Shown one piece after another: positions 1 to 9,140 of a DNA stretch of 64,000 nt. The stretch comes from an uncultured Saprospiraceae bacterium (GTDB lineage: Bacteria; Bacteroidota; Bacteroidia; Chitinophagales; Saprospiraceae), in NCBI GenBank assembly GCA_937929835.1, contig CALFUU010000012.1, forward strand, positions 17,635-81,634, given 5' to 3'. Within the stretch, counting starts at the first letter, position 1; each line of letters begins with the position of its first letter. Made by a program: the position numbers and the translations under genes. The notes beneath the pieces were generated by a model. It was not told where the DNA came from. It did no database searches and saw nothing but the letters and a program-made list of their open reading frames with translations.

Positions 1-413
1 ACCATCCAGAAGAATTGCCTTTATTACTTGATCCAATCAGACAAGAAGGTATGGATATGGTTATTGGTTCGCGCGCTTTAGGAAGCCTAGAAAAGGGCGC
101 TATGATGCCACAGCAGATATTTGGTAATTGGCTAGCCACTACCTTAATTAAGATCATCTATAAGTACGAGTTTTCTGATTTAGGACCTTTTAGGGCTATC
201 AAATTTGATGTCCTCAAAGACCTTGATATGAAGGATCAAGATTTTGGGTGGACGGTTGAGATGCAAGTTAAGGCGGCCAAGCTTAAGCTCAAGTGTAAAG
301 AAGTGGCGGTATCTTATAGAAAGAGAATAGGTGTATCTAAGGTCTCAGGGACTATAAAGGGTACTATCCTTGCTGGGCACAAAATTTTATGGACCATTTT
401 TAAATTGATATGA
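1..413 (+). CDS. DPM1-like family 2 glycosyltransferase, C-terminal part
   Basis: The 5' end lies outside the window. The frame is open from the first bases (HPEE just before the first possible start), so the TTG at 15 is internal. Visible are the end of the GT-A fold, with the VIGSR motif of dolichol-phosphate mannose/glucose synthase-like enzymes and a segment (DLGPFRAIK, then DFGWTVEMQVKA) typical of bacterial polyprenyl-phosphate sugar synthases. Such enzymes transfer a nucleotide sugar to a polyprenyl phosphate at the inner membrane. The stop overlaps the next start as ATGA, so the gene is translationally coupled to two further glycosyltransferases; it may supply lipid-linked sugar to the GT-C enzyme at 1872-3236 (inference). 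The catalytic DxD part is not in the window. Confidence 0.85.
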   Translation, partial: HPEELPLLLDPIRQEGMDMVIGSRALGSLEKGAMMPQQIFGNWLATTLIKIIYKYEFSDLGPFRAIKFDVLKDLDMKDQDFGWTVEMQVKAAKLKLKCKEVAVSYRKRIGVSKVSGTIKGTILAGHKILWTIFKLI

Positions 414-1885
414 TAACGGCAATTAGCTATATAATTTTTGGGGTGTATGTATGTTGCTTGTTGCTCATAGGCGTATACTGTACGATTCAGTTTCATTTAC
501 TCTTCCATTATCTGAGGAAGAATTCCATTAAAGAAGAAAATCCAGTTCTGAAAGAGGATGAATATCCCTTTGTAACAATTCAGCTCCCGATATTCAACGA
601 GTACTTTGTTGTCAATAGGCTCATAGACAATATTATCTTGATGGATTATCCTAAGGATAGGTATGAGATCCAAGTACTAGATGATTCTACTGATGAAACT
701 GTAGAGATCTCTAGGAAGAAAGTGGAAGAGTACAAAGCCAAAGGCTACAATATAGAACTGCTTACGAGGACAGACAGAAAGGGATATAAAGCTGGTGCAC
801 TCAAAGAAGCTATGCCAAGTGCTAAGGGTGAGTTTGTCGCTATCTTTGATGCTGACTTTTTGCCAAATCCAGATTTCTTGAAGAAGACGATCCCTTTCTT
901 TGCCGATAAAGATGTAGCAGTTGTACAGACGCGTTGGGGACATATCAATCAGTCTTATTCATTGCTTACAGAGGTGCAGGCTTTTCAGCTCAATGTTCAT
1001 TTTTCTGTGGAGCAAAAGGGGAGAGAATTAGGTAATTACCTCCTTCAATTCAATGGGACAGCAGGTGTGTGGCGCTCAGAAGCCATCGCTGATGCCGGTG
1101 GCTGGGAAGCAGATACCTTGACTGAGGATCTAGATCTCAGTTATAGAGTACAACTTAAAGGATGGAAGATAATCTTTAAAGAGGATGAGGTTTCTCCAGC
1201 AGAGTTGCCAGCAGAGATGATGGGGCTGAAGTCACAGCAGCATAGATGGATGAAAGGAGGAGCTGAAACTGCCAAAAAGCTGTTACCAAAGGTTTGGAAA
1301 AGTGAACTGAGTTTTGGTAAGAAGATACACGGCTCTATACATCTATTAGGTAGTAGCGTTTTCTTATCTATCTTTCTAGTAGGTGTTTTTAGTGTGCCAC
1401 TGCTTTTTGTAGCCTTTCCATCATTTTTGAGCCCCAATGTATTGCAATATTTTATGGCGTCGACCATCTTGATTGCGATTATATACTTTACGGCCAATGT
1501 TCAGCACAATAATAAGAGCACACTGAAGTCGATAGTAAAATTCATTGTTCTCTTTCCTATTTTTCTTTCCTTATCGATGGGCCTTTCGTTACACAATTCT
1601 GTAGCCGTCATACAAGGTTATCTAGGCAGAAAGTCAGCCTTTGTGAGGACACCTAAGTTTGATATAAAGGGCATTTCGAATAAAATAAGAAATAGCAAGT
1701 ATCATAAGTATTCCATATCTAAGATTACAATTATGGAGGGCTTTCTAGCGCTTTATTTCCTAGGTGGTGTGATTGCCGGGTTGACGATGGGCAATTCTTC
1801 TATGTTGCCATTTCATATAATGTTGTTTTTTGGCTACGGAGCCATCTTTTCTTATTCCGTAATGCATCAAGGTGCTCACCAGTAG
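410..1885 (+). CDS. Cellulose synthase-like processive GT2 glycosyltransferase
   Basis: This 491-residue membrane protein has an N-terminal transmembrane helix (about 5-30), a cytoplasmic GT2 domain and four or more C-terminal helices. All catalytic signatures of the CESA/CSLA group are present: DDSTD (91-95), FDADF (146-150), TED (238-240) and QQHRW (276-280, the QxxRW acceptor/processivity motif). The family polymerises beta-linked hexoses from UDP- or GDP-sugars; the linkage cannot be read from sequence. Closest in style to CSLA/mannan-synthase-like bacterial enzymes. No PilZ domain or BcsB/C partner is nearby, so classical bacterial cellulose is unlikely. It starts inside the stop of the preceding GT2 and overlaps the next gene by 14 bases. 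Confidence 0.9.
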   Translation: MITAISYIIFGVYVCCLLLIGVYCTIQFHLLFHYLRKNSIKEENPVLKEDEYPFVTIQLPIFNEYFVVNRLIDNIILMDYPKDRYEIQVLDDSTDETVEISRKKVEEYKAKGYNIELLTRTDRKGYKAGALKEAMPSAKGEFVAIFDADFLPNPDFLKKTIPFFADKDVAVVQTRWGHINQSYSLLTEVQAFQLNVHFSVEQKGRELGNYLLQFNGTAGVWRSEAIADAGGWEADTLTEDLDLSYRVQLKGWKIIFKEDEVSPAELPAEMMGLKSQQHRWMKGGAETAKKLLPKVWKSELSFGKKIHGSIHLLGSSVFLSIFLVGVFSVPLLFVAFPSFLSPNVLQYFMASTILIAIIYFTANVQHNNKSTLKSIVKFIVLFPIFLSLSMGLSLHNSVAVIQGYLGRKSAFVRTPKFDIKGISNKIRNSKYHKYSISKITIMEGFLALYFLGGVIAGLTMGNSSMLPFHIMLFFGYGAIFSYSVMHQGAHQ

Positions 1886-3236
1886 AGCGCATTCATTGGG
1901 AGCTATTTTGGCTCTCTTGGTTTCTATAATCTACTTGAATTTTTTTTGTGGGCAGTCTCATTTTTATGAGATCCTATGTGCTTACACGGTGGCCTTTGTA
2001 GGTTATTTCATTTTTCTCAGAAGTCTGAGAGGCGAGGGTCGTGTAGGTGATTTATTTAAGATTGGTGTGGCGACCGGTATTGTGTTGCGAGTAGTGCTCA
2101 TCTTTGCTTTTCCTTTACTATCCGATGACATCTATAGATTCTTATGGGATGGGCACTTAATGCATAAAGGGGTGCACCCTTTGTCTTTTTTGCCGTCTGA
2201 TCTGATAAAGGACTCAACGCTAGCTGACGGTTATCTAAGAAGTATTTACGCCCAGTTAAATTCACCTAATTACTTTACTGTCTACCCGCCGATCAGCCAA
2301 CTAGTATTCTATCTGGCAACCTTATCCGAAAGCTGGTCGATCTATGTTTCTGCTGGGGTGATTAAGTTGATTCTACTCCTGAGTGATGTTGGTATTTTAT
2401 TAATGCTCAGAAAGTTGTTGGTCAGATTTGACGTCTCACCTAGATGGAGCTTGATTTATTTTTTAAATCCACTCGTCATTACCGAAGTCAGTGGTCAAAT
2501 ACACTTTGAAAGCCTGATGGTCTTCTTTCTCTGTGGAACTTTTTATGCATTGAGCAAAGGGATGTTACGTGTAGCAGGTTTTTCTCTTGCACTTTCAATA
2601 GGTACGAAGTTGCTTCCCCTGATGTTTGTTCCATTGTTTATGAAGCATCTCAATGATAGGGTAGGCAATTCTTCATTTTTGAATTCTTTGTTTAAGTTTT
2701 TTGCGCCTTTTGTAGCAGTGCTTTTATTGACCTTTGGGCCTTTTTTCCGATCTCTTGATTTAGGTAATTTTATGGCGAGCCTCAACCTCTATTTTCAGAG
2801 TTTTGAGTTTAACGCTAGCTTGTATTATCTACTCAGATGGTTAGGTTATTTGCTCTCTGGGTACAATCAGATTGCCATTATTGGTCCTCTATTGAGTCTA
2901 GTGACAGTTGGCCTCATAGCTTACCTGTCACTAACAAAGAAGATTGATACTCTGTCTCAACTCTGGAAGTACTGTATGATGGCTTTTACTTGCTATTTGT
3001 TTTGTACGACTACTATACATCCTTGGTACTTGATAATGCTCATCTTTTTTGCGACTGCCATCAGGTCTTGGTGGGTGTTGGTATGGAGTGCACTTATTAT
3101 ACTGAGCTATTCTACCTATAGGCATCCCGACTTTCAGCAAGATCTTTTCCTTATCTCTTTAGAATATTTTGTTGTCTTTGGATTATTCTTTTGGAGTTGG
3201 TCTAGAGGTCGTTTGTACAATGGTCCAGAAAATTAG
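1872..3236 (+). CDS. GT-C type integral membrane glycosyltransferase
   Basis: This 454-residue polytopic membrane protein has about ten or more hydrophobic segments. The loop after the second or third helix carries SDDIYRFLWDG (Asp85-Asp86), the acidic pair of GT-C enzymes that use polyprenyl-phosphate sugars, followed by the YPPISQ and GQIHFESLM patterns common in Bacteroidota mannosyltransferase-like proteins (GT87/DUF2029 style). The start is GTG, 14 bases inside the end of the upstream GT2, which implies coupled translation. It likely adds a sugar from a lipid carrier on the outer face of the inner membrane. The substrate is unknown; the pairing with a DPM1-like enzyme upstream is the contextual argument. 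Confidence 0.8.
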   Translation: MLTSRAHSLGAILALLVSIIYLNFFCGQSHFYEILCAYTVAFVGYFIFLRSLRGEGRVGDLFKIGVATGIVLRVVLIFAFPLLSDDIYRFLWDGHLMHKGVHPLSFLPSDLIKDSTLADGYLRSIYAQLNSPNYFTVYPPISQLVFYLATLSESWSIYVSAGVIKLILLLSDVGILLMLRKLLVRFDVSPRWSLIYFLNPLVITEVSGQIHFESLMVFFLCGTFYALSKGMLRVAGFSLALSIGTKLLPLMFVPLFMKHLNDRVGNSSFLNSLFKFFAPFVAVLLLTFGPFFRSLDLGNFMASLNLYFQSFEFNASLYYLLRWLGYLLSGYNQIAIIGPLLSLVTVGLIAYLSLTKKIDTLSQLWKYCMMAFTCYLFCTTTIHPWYLIMLIFFATAIRSWWVLVWSALIILSYSTYRHPDFQQDLFLISLEYFVVFGLFFWSWSRGRLYNGPEN

Positions 3237-3441
3237 GTTGTCCACTTGGTGTTATTTTTATTTCGCAATAATCATTGACCAGAGCTACATAACATTTTTT
3301 GGTGCTGACAATAAGCTTCTAGGAGACCAATCGGAAGATGATCTATTATCAATGCTGCAAACTCAATATCTTAAGTCACCGAAACCTATAATTGTGGGTT
3401 TGTAAAGACTCTACAATTCTTCTATGTCTATATATAGTCAC

Positions 3442-3473
3442 AAAAAAAATCCGTACAGAATATCTGCACGGAT
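3442..3473 (-). terminator. Rho-independent terminator of the gld operon
   Basis: Arms ATCCGTACAGA (3449-3459) and TCTGCACGGAT (3463-3473) pair over 11 positions with one A-C mismatch and an ATA loop. On the minus strand the hairpin is followed by seven T (3448 down to 3442). It sits about 25 bases after the gldN stop. A weaker T-rich tail on the plus strand could also stop readthrough from the glycosyltransferase operon. Confidence 0.9.
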
Positions 3474-3498
3474 CTTTTATATCTATAATTAAGTAGGA

Positions 3499-4356
3499 TT
3501 AATATTCCCACAAATCATGTTCGAAATTGAAAAGCTCAGCTTTTATTCTATCGGACTCCATTAATTGATCGATACCAGCTCTGTCATAACCAAAGTAGAT
3601 GTCCTTTACTCTTAAGTCAAGAGGATTGGACTCTTTAAGGATATAACTAGAGAACTGTCTTTGTTCGATGAGATCATACCAAGACATTGGTGCTATATCA
3701 TTGTTGCCATTCTGTACTCTAACCTTAGCTAGAGAATATCTAGCTTCTGGATAGTATACCCAAAACAGTACTTCTTGATACTTGAATTCTCCTGTATCTT
3801 CATCGATACTCTGAAGGATAGGTCCGATACCCAACATTCTAACTTTCAGAGTAGAAAGTTCTTTGTCGAAGTACCATACTTCTTTCATACGAAATTGCTT
3901 AATGTCTTCCCAGTTGATTTCATTTCTTACAACTTGGAGTTTTTCTTCATAAGTGTCAGGATCCCAAACTAGGGTAGTGTCTACTCTGTTGAGCTTAGCA
4001 TCTACTTCATCAGTTGTTAATGGCTCTTTGAAAAATTCATCTCTAAAAATAGCGATATCACCATTTTCTGCCATAGATCTGAGTACACTGAAGAAAGGGG
4101 CTTTAGGACTTCTGAAAGCGATATTCATCTTCTCTCTTGTGTCCAGCAATCTTGTCATTCTGCGCTCCCACACTACATCAGCTTCTCTTACGTGATCGTA
4201 TTCGATAACTGGTGATTCTTCTACTAGAGTTCTCTTTACGATACCATCTATGTAGATGTCTTCTAGTGGAGTGCCTGATTCTGTTGTCTCTATTTGCCCA
4301 AACGAGATAACTGAAATCAGAAGACCGGCGATAAGTAATAAATTATTCTTAAGCAT
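3499..4356 (-). CDS. gldN: Gliding motility / type IX secretion protein GldN
   Basis: This 285-residue protein has an N-terminal signal peptide ending around ISFGQ (about residue 21). GldN (PorN) is periplasmic and forms rings with GldK at the outer membrane, coupling to the GldL-GldM motor. Recognised from its last position in gldKLMN and from family-typical stretches: IDGIVKRTLVEE near the N-terminus, DVVWERRMTRLLDTREKMN (WxRxxxRxxDxRExxN pattern), and a central VWYFDKELSTLKVRMLGI block. Only 12 bases separate it from gldM, and a strong terminator follows. Length matches the family (about 290-320). Confidence 0.95.
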   Translation of the reverse strand: MLKNNLLLIAGLLISVISFGQIETTESGTPLEDIYIDGIVKRTLVEESPVIEYDHVREADVVWERRMTRLLDTREKMNIAFRSPKAPFFSVLRSMAENGDIAIFRDEFFKEPLTTDEVDAKLNRVDTTLVWDPDTYEEKLQVVRNEINWEDIKQFRMKEVWYFDKELSTLKVRMLGIGPILQSIDEDTGEFKYQEVLFWVYYPEARYSLAKVRVQNGNNDIAPMSWYDLIEQRQFSSYILKESNPLDLRVKDIYFGYDRAGIDQLMESDRIKAELFNFEHDLWEY

Positions 4357-4368
4357 TTGAACTGATTT

Positions 4369-5970
4369 TTATTTTACGTTGAATACCATAGTCCCAAGGT
4401 CTCTAGCTGCTTTGTCTCCAGGACACTTACACTTGATATTCTCAAAGAAATACTTGTCAGATGGTTTCGCTTTTTTGATTAAAGCTGCTGCAGCTCCTTT
4501 GAACTTACCACCTGGGTTGTCAGCAGGTTCTGCATCTTGTCTCTTTGCAACTCTCACAAGTCTAAATCCTGCTATTGTACACCTTGCATCAAAGTCAAAA
4601 CCTTCTAGATCTGGATTGATACCCAGTTGTGCTTTGAATTGTCCGTTAGGCATAGAACCACCTCTCTTACCAGATAATTTTGGTACTGGGTTAGGGATTC
4701 TTTTTACTCTAAATTGTTTTTTGTCCTGTAGTCCAGGGGCAGTTACATTAATATTAGCGAACTCACCATTTTTAGTTGGAGAAGATACATTAACAATGTA
4801 TCCACCTTTACCATCTGGCTTGACTTTTCCGCCGCCTGCTCCACTCATAGAAACTTTTACTTCTGATGATGCTACACCTGCTGCTGATACTTCGATAGGG
4901 TTGTCAACACCGATATAAAATACATTCATCTTAGAAGCGGATACAGCAACTGATCTTTCACCAACTTCATATGAGAATGTTTTGGTAAAACTCTTAGTCT
5001 CGCCAGTTACTGGGTCAGTAAGAGAGGCTGTCGCTTTATAAGACTTTTCTCCATTAGAGTTAGCAACGGTTGAGTAGCTTGCTTGGCCATCACTATTAAG
5101 TGGTAAATTTTTACCATTTACAGAGATTCTGATTCCTGTATTAGAATCACCACCAGCTGATGCACTTAAGAATAAGTCTGCTTCGTACTTCTCACCTTTA
5201 ATAATGTAAGATTTCTTAGGAGCAGAAACAACTTGGTACTTATCTAGTACAACAGTTGCACCACCTGATCCCACCTTACCTGCAAGGTAGTTGAGCGCTG
5301 CAGACTCTGTTGCTTTTACATCATTGATGTACTTGCTGAATATTGGAACAACAGCTTGAAGAGGCATATGGTCAAAATTCATATGAGACCAAGATGCTTT
5401 ATCTTTTTGTTTCCAAGTATCGTCATCAATCTGAACAGCTATTTCTCGTGCGAATCCAGTCTGATCTTCTTTGTCGACGTACTTCATCATACTTTCTCTA
5501 AACTCTAGAAGCTTAGATTTGATCTCCTCACCTTTACCTGGATTACCTTGTGGATCCATAACAAGGATTCTAGTTGTAACACCGTAGTCCTTCTCTTTTT
5601 TGAGTTTCTGAAGACCAGTAGTCGGATCTTCTATGTAGCCTCCAGTAACATTGCCATCGGCATCTTTGTCTTCTATCATCTCATCAACGATTCCTTGAAG
5701 GTAGTTGGTAAGTTGCTTAGACTCGTTTCTGATGGGCTCTATACGCTCAGCGTATGTTGCAAGTGATGCTTTTGTTTTGGCAGCATCTTTTATACCCTCT
5801 ATCATTCCTTCATTGGATTGATCTAGAGCTTTATTAGATTTGATAAGACCCTTATCAACTATTTTGAATGCATTAAATACTTCTGCCGAGACATTGAGTG
5901 CTAATAGGGCAGTAAGAACCAAATACATGATGTTAATCATCAGTTGTCGGGGTTCCTTAGGAATAGACAT
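4369..5970 (-). CDS. gldM: Type IX secretion motor protein GldM
   Basis: This 533-residue protein starts with a short cytoplasmic tail (KEPRQLMINIMYLVLTALLA), one transmembrane helix (about 11-30) and the VSAEVFNAF motif characteristic of GldM/PorM. The remainder is periplasmic: a helical domain to about residue 220, then the beta-rich D2-D4 domains that reach GldK/GldN. With GldL it forms the proton-driven rotary motor of the T9SS. Two cysteines near the C-terminus (CKC) are unpaired elsewhere. It lies 55 bases after gldL and 12 before gldN. Length is close to the usual 510-530. Confidence 0.96.
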   Translation of the reverse strand: MSIPKEPRQLMINIMYLVLTALLALNVSAEVFNAFKIVDKGLIKSNKALDQSNEGMIEGIKDAAKTKASLATYAERIEPIRNESKQLTNYLQGIVDEMIEDKDADGNVTGGYIEDPTTGLQKLKKEKDYGVTTRILVMDPQGNPGKGEEIKSKLLEFRESMMKYVDKEDQTGFAREIAVQIDDDTWKQKDKASWSHMNFDHMPLQAVVPIFSKYINDVKATESAALNYLAGKVGSGGATVVLDKYQVVSAPKKSYIIKGEKYEADLFLSASAGGDSNTGIRISVNGKNLPLNSDGQASYSTVANSNGEKSYKATASLTDPVTGETKSFTKTFSYEVGERSVAVSASKMNVFYIGVDNPIEVSAAGVASSEVKVSMSGAGGGKVKPDGKGGYIVNVSSPTKNGEFANINVTAPGLQDKKQFRVKRIPNPVPKLSGKRGGSMPNGQFKAQLGINPDLEGFDFDARCTIAGFRLVRVAKRQDAEPADNPGGKFKGAAAALIKKAKPSDKYFFENIKCKCPGDKAARDLGTMVFNVK

Positions 5971-6025
5971 ATATCTTTTTTAACTTAGTTAGGTAATTTT
6001 ATTAATCTGTGTGGATTAATAAAGA

Positions 6026-6619
6026 TTATTGTCTAAATGCACCTAGAACGTTACCATAAACTCCATTCAGCGAGTTCAAGTTAGCATTCAATGAAGCCAT
6101 ATTTGCTTTGTAAGCATTTACATCATCATTAGCTGAGTTAAGCGTATCTACCGTACTAGCCATAGACTCCATAGCTTCGTTCATTTTATTATAAAAGCTA
6201 CCCATTTGCTCGATTTGACCTTTTGTTTCAGTGAAATCAACTTCTTGAAGTGCTTTAAGACTGCCTAGGCTTGATGACATTCCTTGTAGTTCTGTCAGCA
6301 TTCCACCTAGTCTACTTTCAACAGCATCAGCATCAAGAGGTCTTACACCTCCACCACCGCCTGCAGATAGGGGAGTCAATTGTGAGCTATAGTTATCTAG
6401 TCCCGGGTATAGTTTCTCCCAGTAGTAATCTTTTTCTGGAGGTAATACTCCTAACATAAGGAATAAGAATGCTTCTGTAAGTAGACCTGCTGTGATAAGT
6501 GTGTTACCAGCAGGATGACTTAAGATCTTAGCAAGGGCACCTACCATTACAACTGCCGCACCAACTCCAATGATGAAATTCTTTAAGTACTTAAATCCTT
6601 TTGATTTGTGAAAAGCCAT
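6026..6619 (-). CDS. gldL: Type IX secretion motor protein GldL
   Basis: This 197-residue inner-membrane protein has two helices, about 14-33 and 40-57, followed by a cytoplasmic coiled-coil tail with repeated Met/Ser/Leu heptads. Glu49 in the second helix (LLTEAFLFL) corresponds to the conserved membrane glutamate implicated in proton flow in GldL. GldL pentamers surround the GldM dimer helices. The tail (about 90-197) is shorter than in some relatives and contains a Gly-rich hinge (SAGGGGGV, about 105-112). Second of the operon order K-L-M-N. Confidence 0.95.
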   Translation of the reverse strand: MAFHKSKGFKYLKNFIIGVGAAVVMVGALAKILSHPAGNTLITAGLLTEAFLFLMLGVLPPEKDYYWEKLYPGLDNYSSQLTPLSAGGGGGVRPLDADAVESRLGGMLTELQGMSSSLGSLKALQEVDFTETKGQIEQMGSFYNKMNEAMESMASTVDTLNSANDDVNAYKANMASLNANLNSLNGVYGNVLGAFRQ

Positions 6620-6692
6620 TAGTTAGATTTTAAAAGTTAGTAATTAACTGATTATTAGTGTATTAAATATGTTCAAATTATGTGATTTCTGA

Positions 6693-7964
6693 CTAGAAAT
6701 CGTTGATTGATCTTCCTAAGAAAGTAAGTGCACATCTAAAGCCTACATAAGACTTCGTTGTATCTTGATACTCCCAGTTTCTAGTACCAGTCTGGCAGTA
6801 GTATGAGATATCCTTCCAAGATCCACCTCTGATAACCTTTCTCTTTGCAGATTCTGGATCATCATCTTTAGCATCGTACTTGATGTCTGGATTTAGATCG
6901 TGGGTATGGTGATATGCATTAGGGTGGTAAGCTGTTTCAGTCCACTCTGATACATTTCCTGACATATTATACAATCCATAATCATTAGGGAAGTAAGCAT
7001 CAGCTTTTACTGTGTAGAATCCACCATCCTCTGGGTAGTTACCTCTTCCAGGCTTAAAGTTGGCCAATAGACAGCCTTTAGCATTTCTGATATAGTATCC
7101 ACCCCACGGGTAAGGTGCAATCTCACGACCACCTCTTGCAGCCCATTCCCACTCAGTTTCCGTAGGTAGTCTGTACTCCTCAGTGTTAGGCTCCTCATCA
7201 CCTTTAAATGCATTTCTAATATGCGTTCTCCAGTGACAGAAAGCCTTAGCTTGCTGCCAATCTACACCAACTACTGGGTAGTCATCAAAAGCTGGGTGCC
7301 AGAAGTAGTTTCTAGCAAACGGCTCATTATAAGAGTAAGAGAAGTCTCTTATCCATACCAGTGTGTCAGGATACGCTTCTACTTTTCTAGTATTCAATAA
7401 TTGAGATCTGACGACATCTGGACTTGAAGCCGCTTTTTTCCAATCTATCCACTTATACTCATAAGTAAATTGCTTGGTATCCATTGTTCTTTCAGAATCA
7501 TAGAGTTTCATATCACCTTCGTAGAACATCTCATCTAGATCTTCTAAAGTGTAATCGAGCTCATAATCCCAGTCTACTTGCTCATTACCGTAGTCGTCTT
7601 CTTTAAAGTCTCCTAGGATAGTGTGTGCAATAGAATCCCTAATCCAGTGGACATACTGACGATATTCATTATTGGTGATTTCGGTATCATCCATAAAGAA
7701 TCCAGAAATAGAGATTGATTTTGGTCGTTGGGTGTAGGTGCTAAACACATCCTGATCACTCTGACCGATTGTAAGTGTACCGGAGGGAACATATACCATC
7801 CCAAAAGGATTTATACCATTCCATCCTGGTCTATCTTGAACTCCTACAAGTTCACCTGTCTGCTCTGTACCACACGAACTCAATAAGAGAAGTACCAAGC
7901 CCATTAAAAACAATGATTGTCTTTTCATGCCTTTGTTAACTGATTTTGCCAAATTATTACTCAA
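6693..7964 (-). CDS. gldK: Gliding motility lipoprotein GldK (FGE-sulfatase fold)
   Basis: GldK/PorK is an outer-membrane lipoprotein that forms the periplasmic T9SS ring with GldN. A lipobox LLLLSSC places the lipidated Cys near residue 31. The body has the formylglycine-generating-enzyme (sulfatase-modifying factor) fold: GMVYVPSGTLTIG, DDTEITNNEYRQYV, PVVGVDWQQAKAFCHW, RLPTETEWEWAARGG, NMSGNVSEWTE and RGGSW, in order. It is a structural, not catalytic, member of that fold. A second in-frame Met at 7928 (MKRQSLFLMG) gives a more standard lipoprotein signal and is a good alternative start. First gene of the gldKLMN run; 153 bases separate it from the PorP-like gene. Confidence 0.95.
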   Translation of the reverse strand: MSNNLAKSVNKGMKRQSLFLMGLVLLLLSSCGTEQTGELVGVQDRPGWNGINPFGMVYVPSGTLTIGQSDQDVFSTYTQRPKSISISGFFMDDTEITNNEYRQYVHWIRDSIAHTILGDFKEDDYGNEQVDWDYELDYTLEDLDEMFYEGDMKLYDSERTMDTKQFTYEYKWIDWKKAASSPDVVRSQLLNTRKVEAYPDTLVWIRDFSYSYNEPFARNYFWHPAFDDYPVVGVDWQQAKAFCHWRTHIRNAFKGDEEPNTEEYRLPTETEWEWAARGGREIAPYPWGGYYIRNAKGCLLANFKPGRGNYPEDGGFYTVKADAYFPNDYGLYNMSGNVSEWTETAYHPNAYHHTHDLNPDIKYDAKDDDPESAKRKVIRGGSWKDISYYCQTGTRNWEYQDTTKSYVGFRCALTFLGRSINDF

Positions 7965-8090
7965 ACTTCGATAACGAAGTGTGTAAAAATAACTTTTGTT
8001 GCCAAACTACAAAAACATAGTTCGGTTTTATATTGCCCGCCTTCTCAAAGAGAAAGCAGTGTTATAACGCATTAATTATCAATGGTATTA

Positions 8091-8105
8091 TGTCATTATG
8101 TGACA
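8091..8105. repeat. TGTCA-N5-TGACA inverted repeat before gldK
   Basis: A perfect 5-bp inverted repeat with a 5-base spacer lies between the PorP-like gene and gldK, about 127 bases upstream of the gldK start. It could be an operator or a chance palindrome; there is no T-tract to suggest a terminator. Confidence 0.25.
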
Positions 8106-8117
8106 TTTTACCATCTA

Positions 8118-9089
8118 TTATAGATAACGTGGATTATAGATAATTTCTGGTGGTAAGCCTATCCCCAACAATTTGTTCAAATTGTAGTTGATGTGAATCT
8201 CATGACTCCCACCCGCAAGACGACCCACCTGGCTCAAACCAACGTCATAGCTATAGGATAAAGTGTAATTTTTATTAAATTCTATCCCCGCAATTATAGC
8301 TAAAGCGTCTAATGATTCAGCATTGAATCCTCGTAAGCTTATTCCTCCAAAAACGTTGCCACTTTTAGCGACACATGAGAGGTCGGACTGATACGATGCA
8401 AAATTTGTTTTAAGCAATAGACTCGGATATAAAAGCAAATCCTTTATCCTAAATAGATATCTGCCAATTATCTTGACGTTTTTACCATTATCAATAGCGG
8501 TAGAGCCTAGTTTCTGATTTGGTAGAAGTAAATTCTGCACAGATATACCGAGGTCAAATTTTGTATGTCCTAGAAATAAGCTCAAATCATAGTCTAATCT
8601 GACACTTCTATCTATTCCTGTACCGAGGATGATATCTTGATGATCTATACTTCCTGCACTATAAATACCCTGAGGCGTGACGATAAGACTACCATCTAGA
8701 CCAGATTGTGTAATTCCTAATGAAGAGCCAAAAGACAGTACGCCAAAGGCTCTTTTGAGGATACGATTATAGGAGATGCCTGCGGAGGTGAGGGAGAGGC
8801 TACCCAGTTGATCGCTTTTCAAATAGGCACCTACAGCACCTTCCCATATCACAACTGGCAAGTGTGCATTAACAGAAAACTGACGTGGATGCCCTTCTAT
8901 TACTCCCCACTGATCTCTGTAATTAAGATTTACCGAAAGTGTATTGTCTAAGCCTGCGTAGGCAGAGTTGACTTGATATAGGTCGATTAGATAGAGACTA
9001 TTCTGAGGTGCCAGTTGACACAGTGCTGCTTTTCCTGTAAGTAGGAAAAGGAGGTTGAAGAGGATAATTATGTATGTTTTTGAGCGGAT
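8118..9089 (-). CDS. porP: PorP/SprF family type IX secretion outer-membrane protein
   Basis: The open frame extends beyond the first TTG (8861) to a TAG at 9093-9095, and this extension is clearly coding. It gives a signal peptide (RSKTYIIILFNLL, cleavage near ALCQ), then the PorP/SprF hallmark region: VNSAYAGLDNTLSVNLNYRDQWGVIEGHPRQ in three short blocks. Later beta-strands (for example IRINYNLN-like end strands) fit a 14-strand barrel. SprF-like proteins help export or anchor specific T9SS cargo and PorP connects to GldK. No ATG, GTG or TTG exists in the upstream part; the best start is ATC at 9087-9089, exactly where Met is expected, giving 323 residues, normal for the family. So either a rare AUC start, a one-base change of ATG, or a sequencing error. 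Confidence 0.82.
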   Translation of the reverse strand: MRSKTYIIILFNLLFLLTGKAALCQLAPQNSLYLIDLYQVNSAYAGLDNTLSVNLNYRDQWGVIEGHPRQFSVNAHLPVVIWEGAVGAYLKSDQLGSLSLTSAGISYNRILKRAFGVLSFGSSLGITQSGLDGSLIVTPQGIYSAGSIDHQDIILGTGIDRSVRLDYDLSLFLGHTKFDLGISVQNLLLPNQKLGSTAIDNGKNVKIIGRYLFRIKDLLLYPSLLLKTNFASYQSDLSCVAKSGNVFGGISLRGFNAESLDALAIIAGIEFNKNYTLSYSYDVGLSQVGRLAGGSHEIHINYNLNKLLGIGLPPEIIYNPRYL

Positions 9090-9140
9090 AGCCTATTTTC
9101 TACTCTAAAAGAACGGAAATACTCAATAGTAAGCAAGTGT

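Noticed and set aside
3169..3405. A 78-residue plus-strand frame overlapping the end of the GT-C gene
   Set aside because: It begins inside the GT-C gene, its second half has no recognisable pattern, and it has no separate promoter.
8117..8143. 11-bp direct repeat ATTATAGATAA, twice with a 5-base spacer
   Set aside because: It lies over the last codons of the PorP-like gene, is AT-rich and short, and has no regulatory context.
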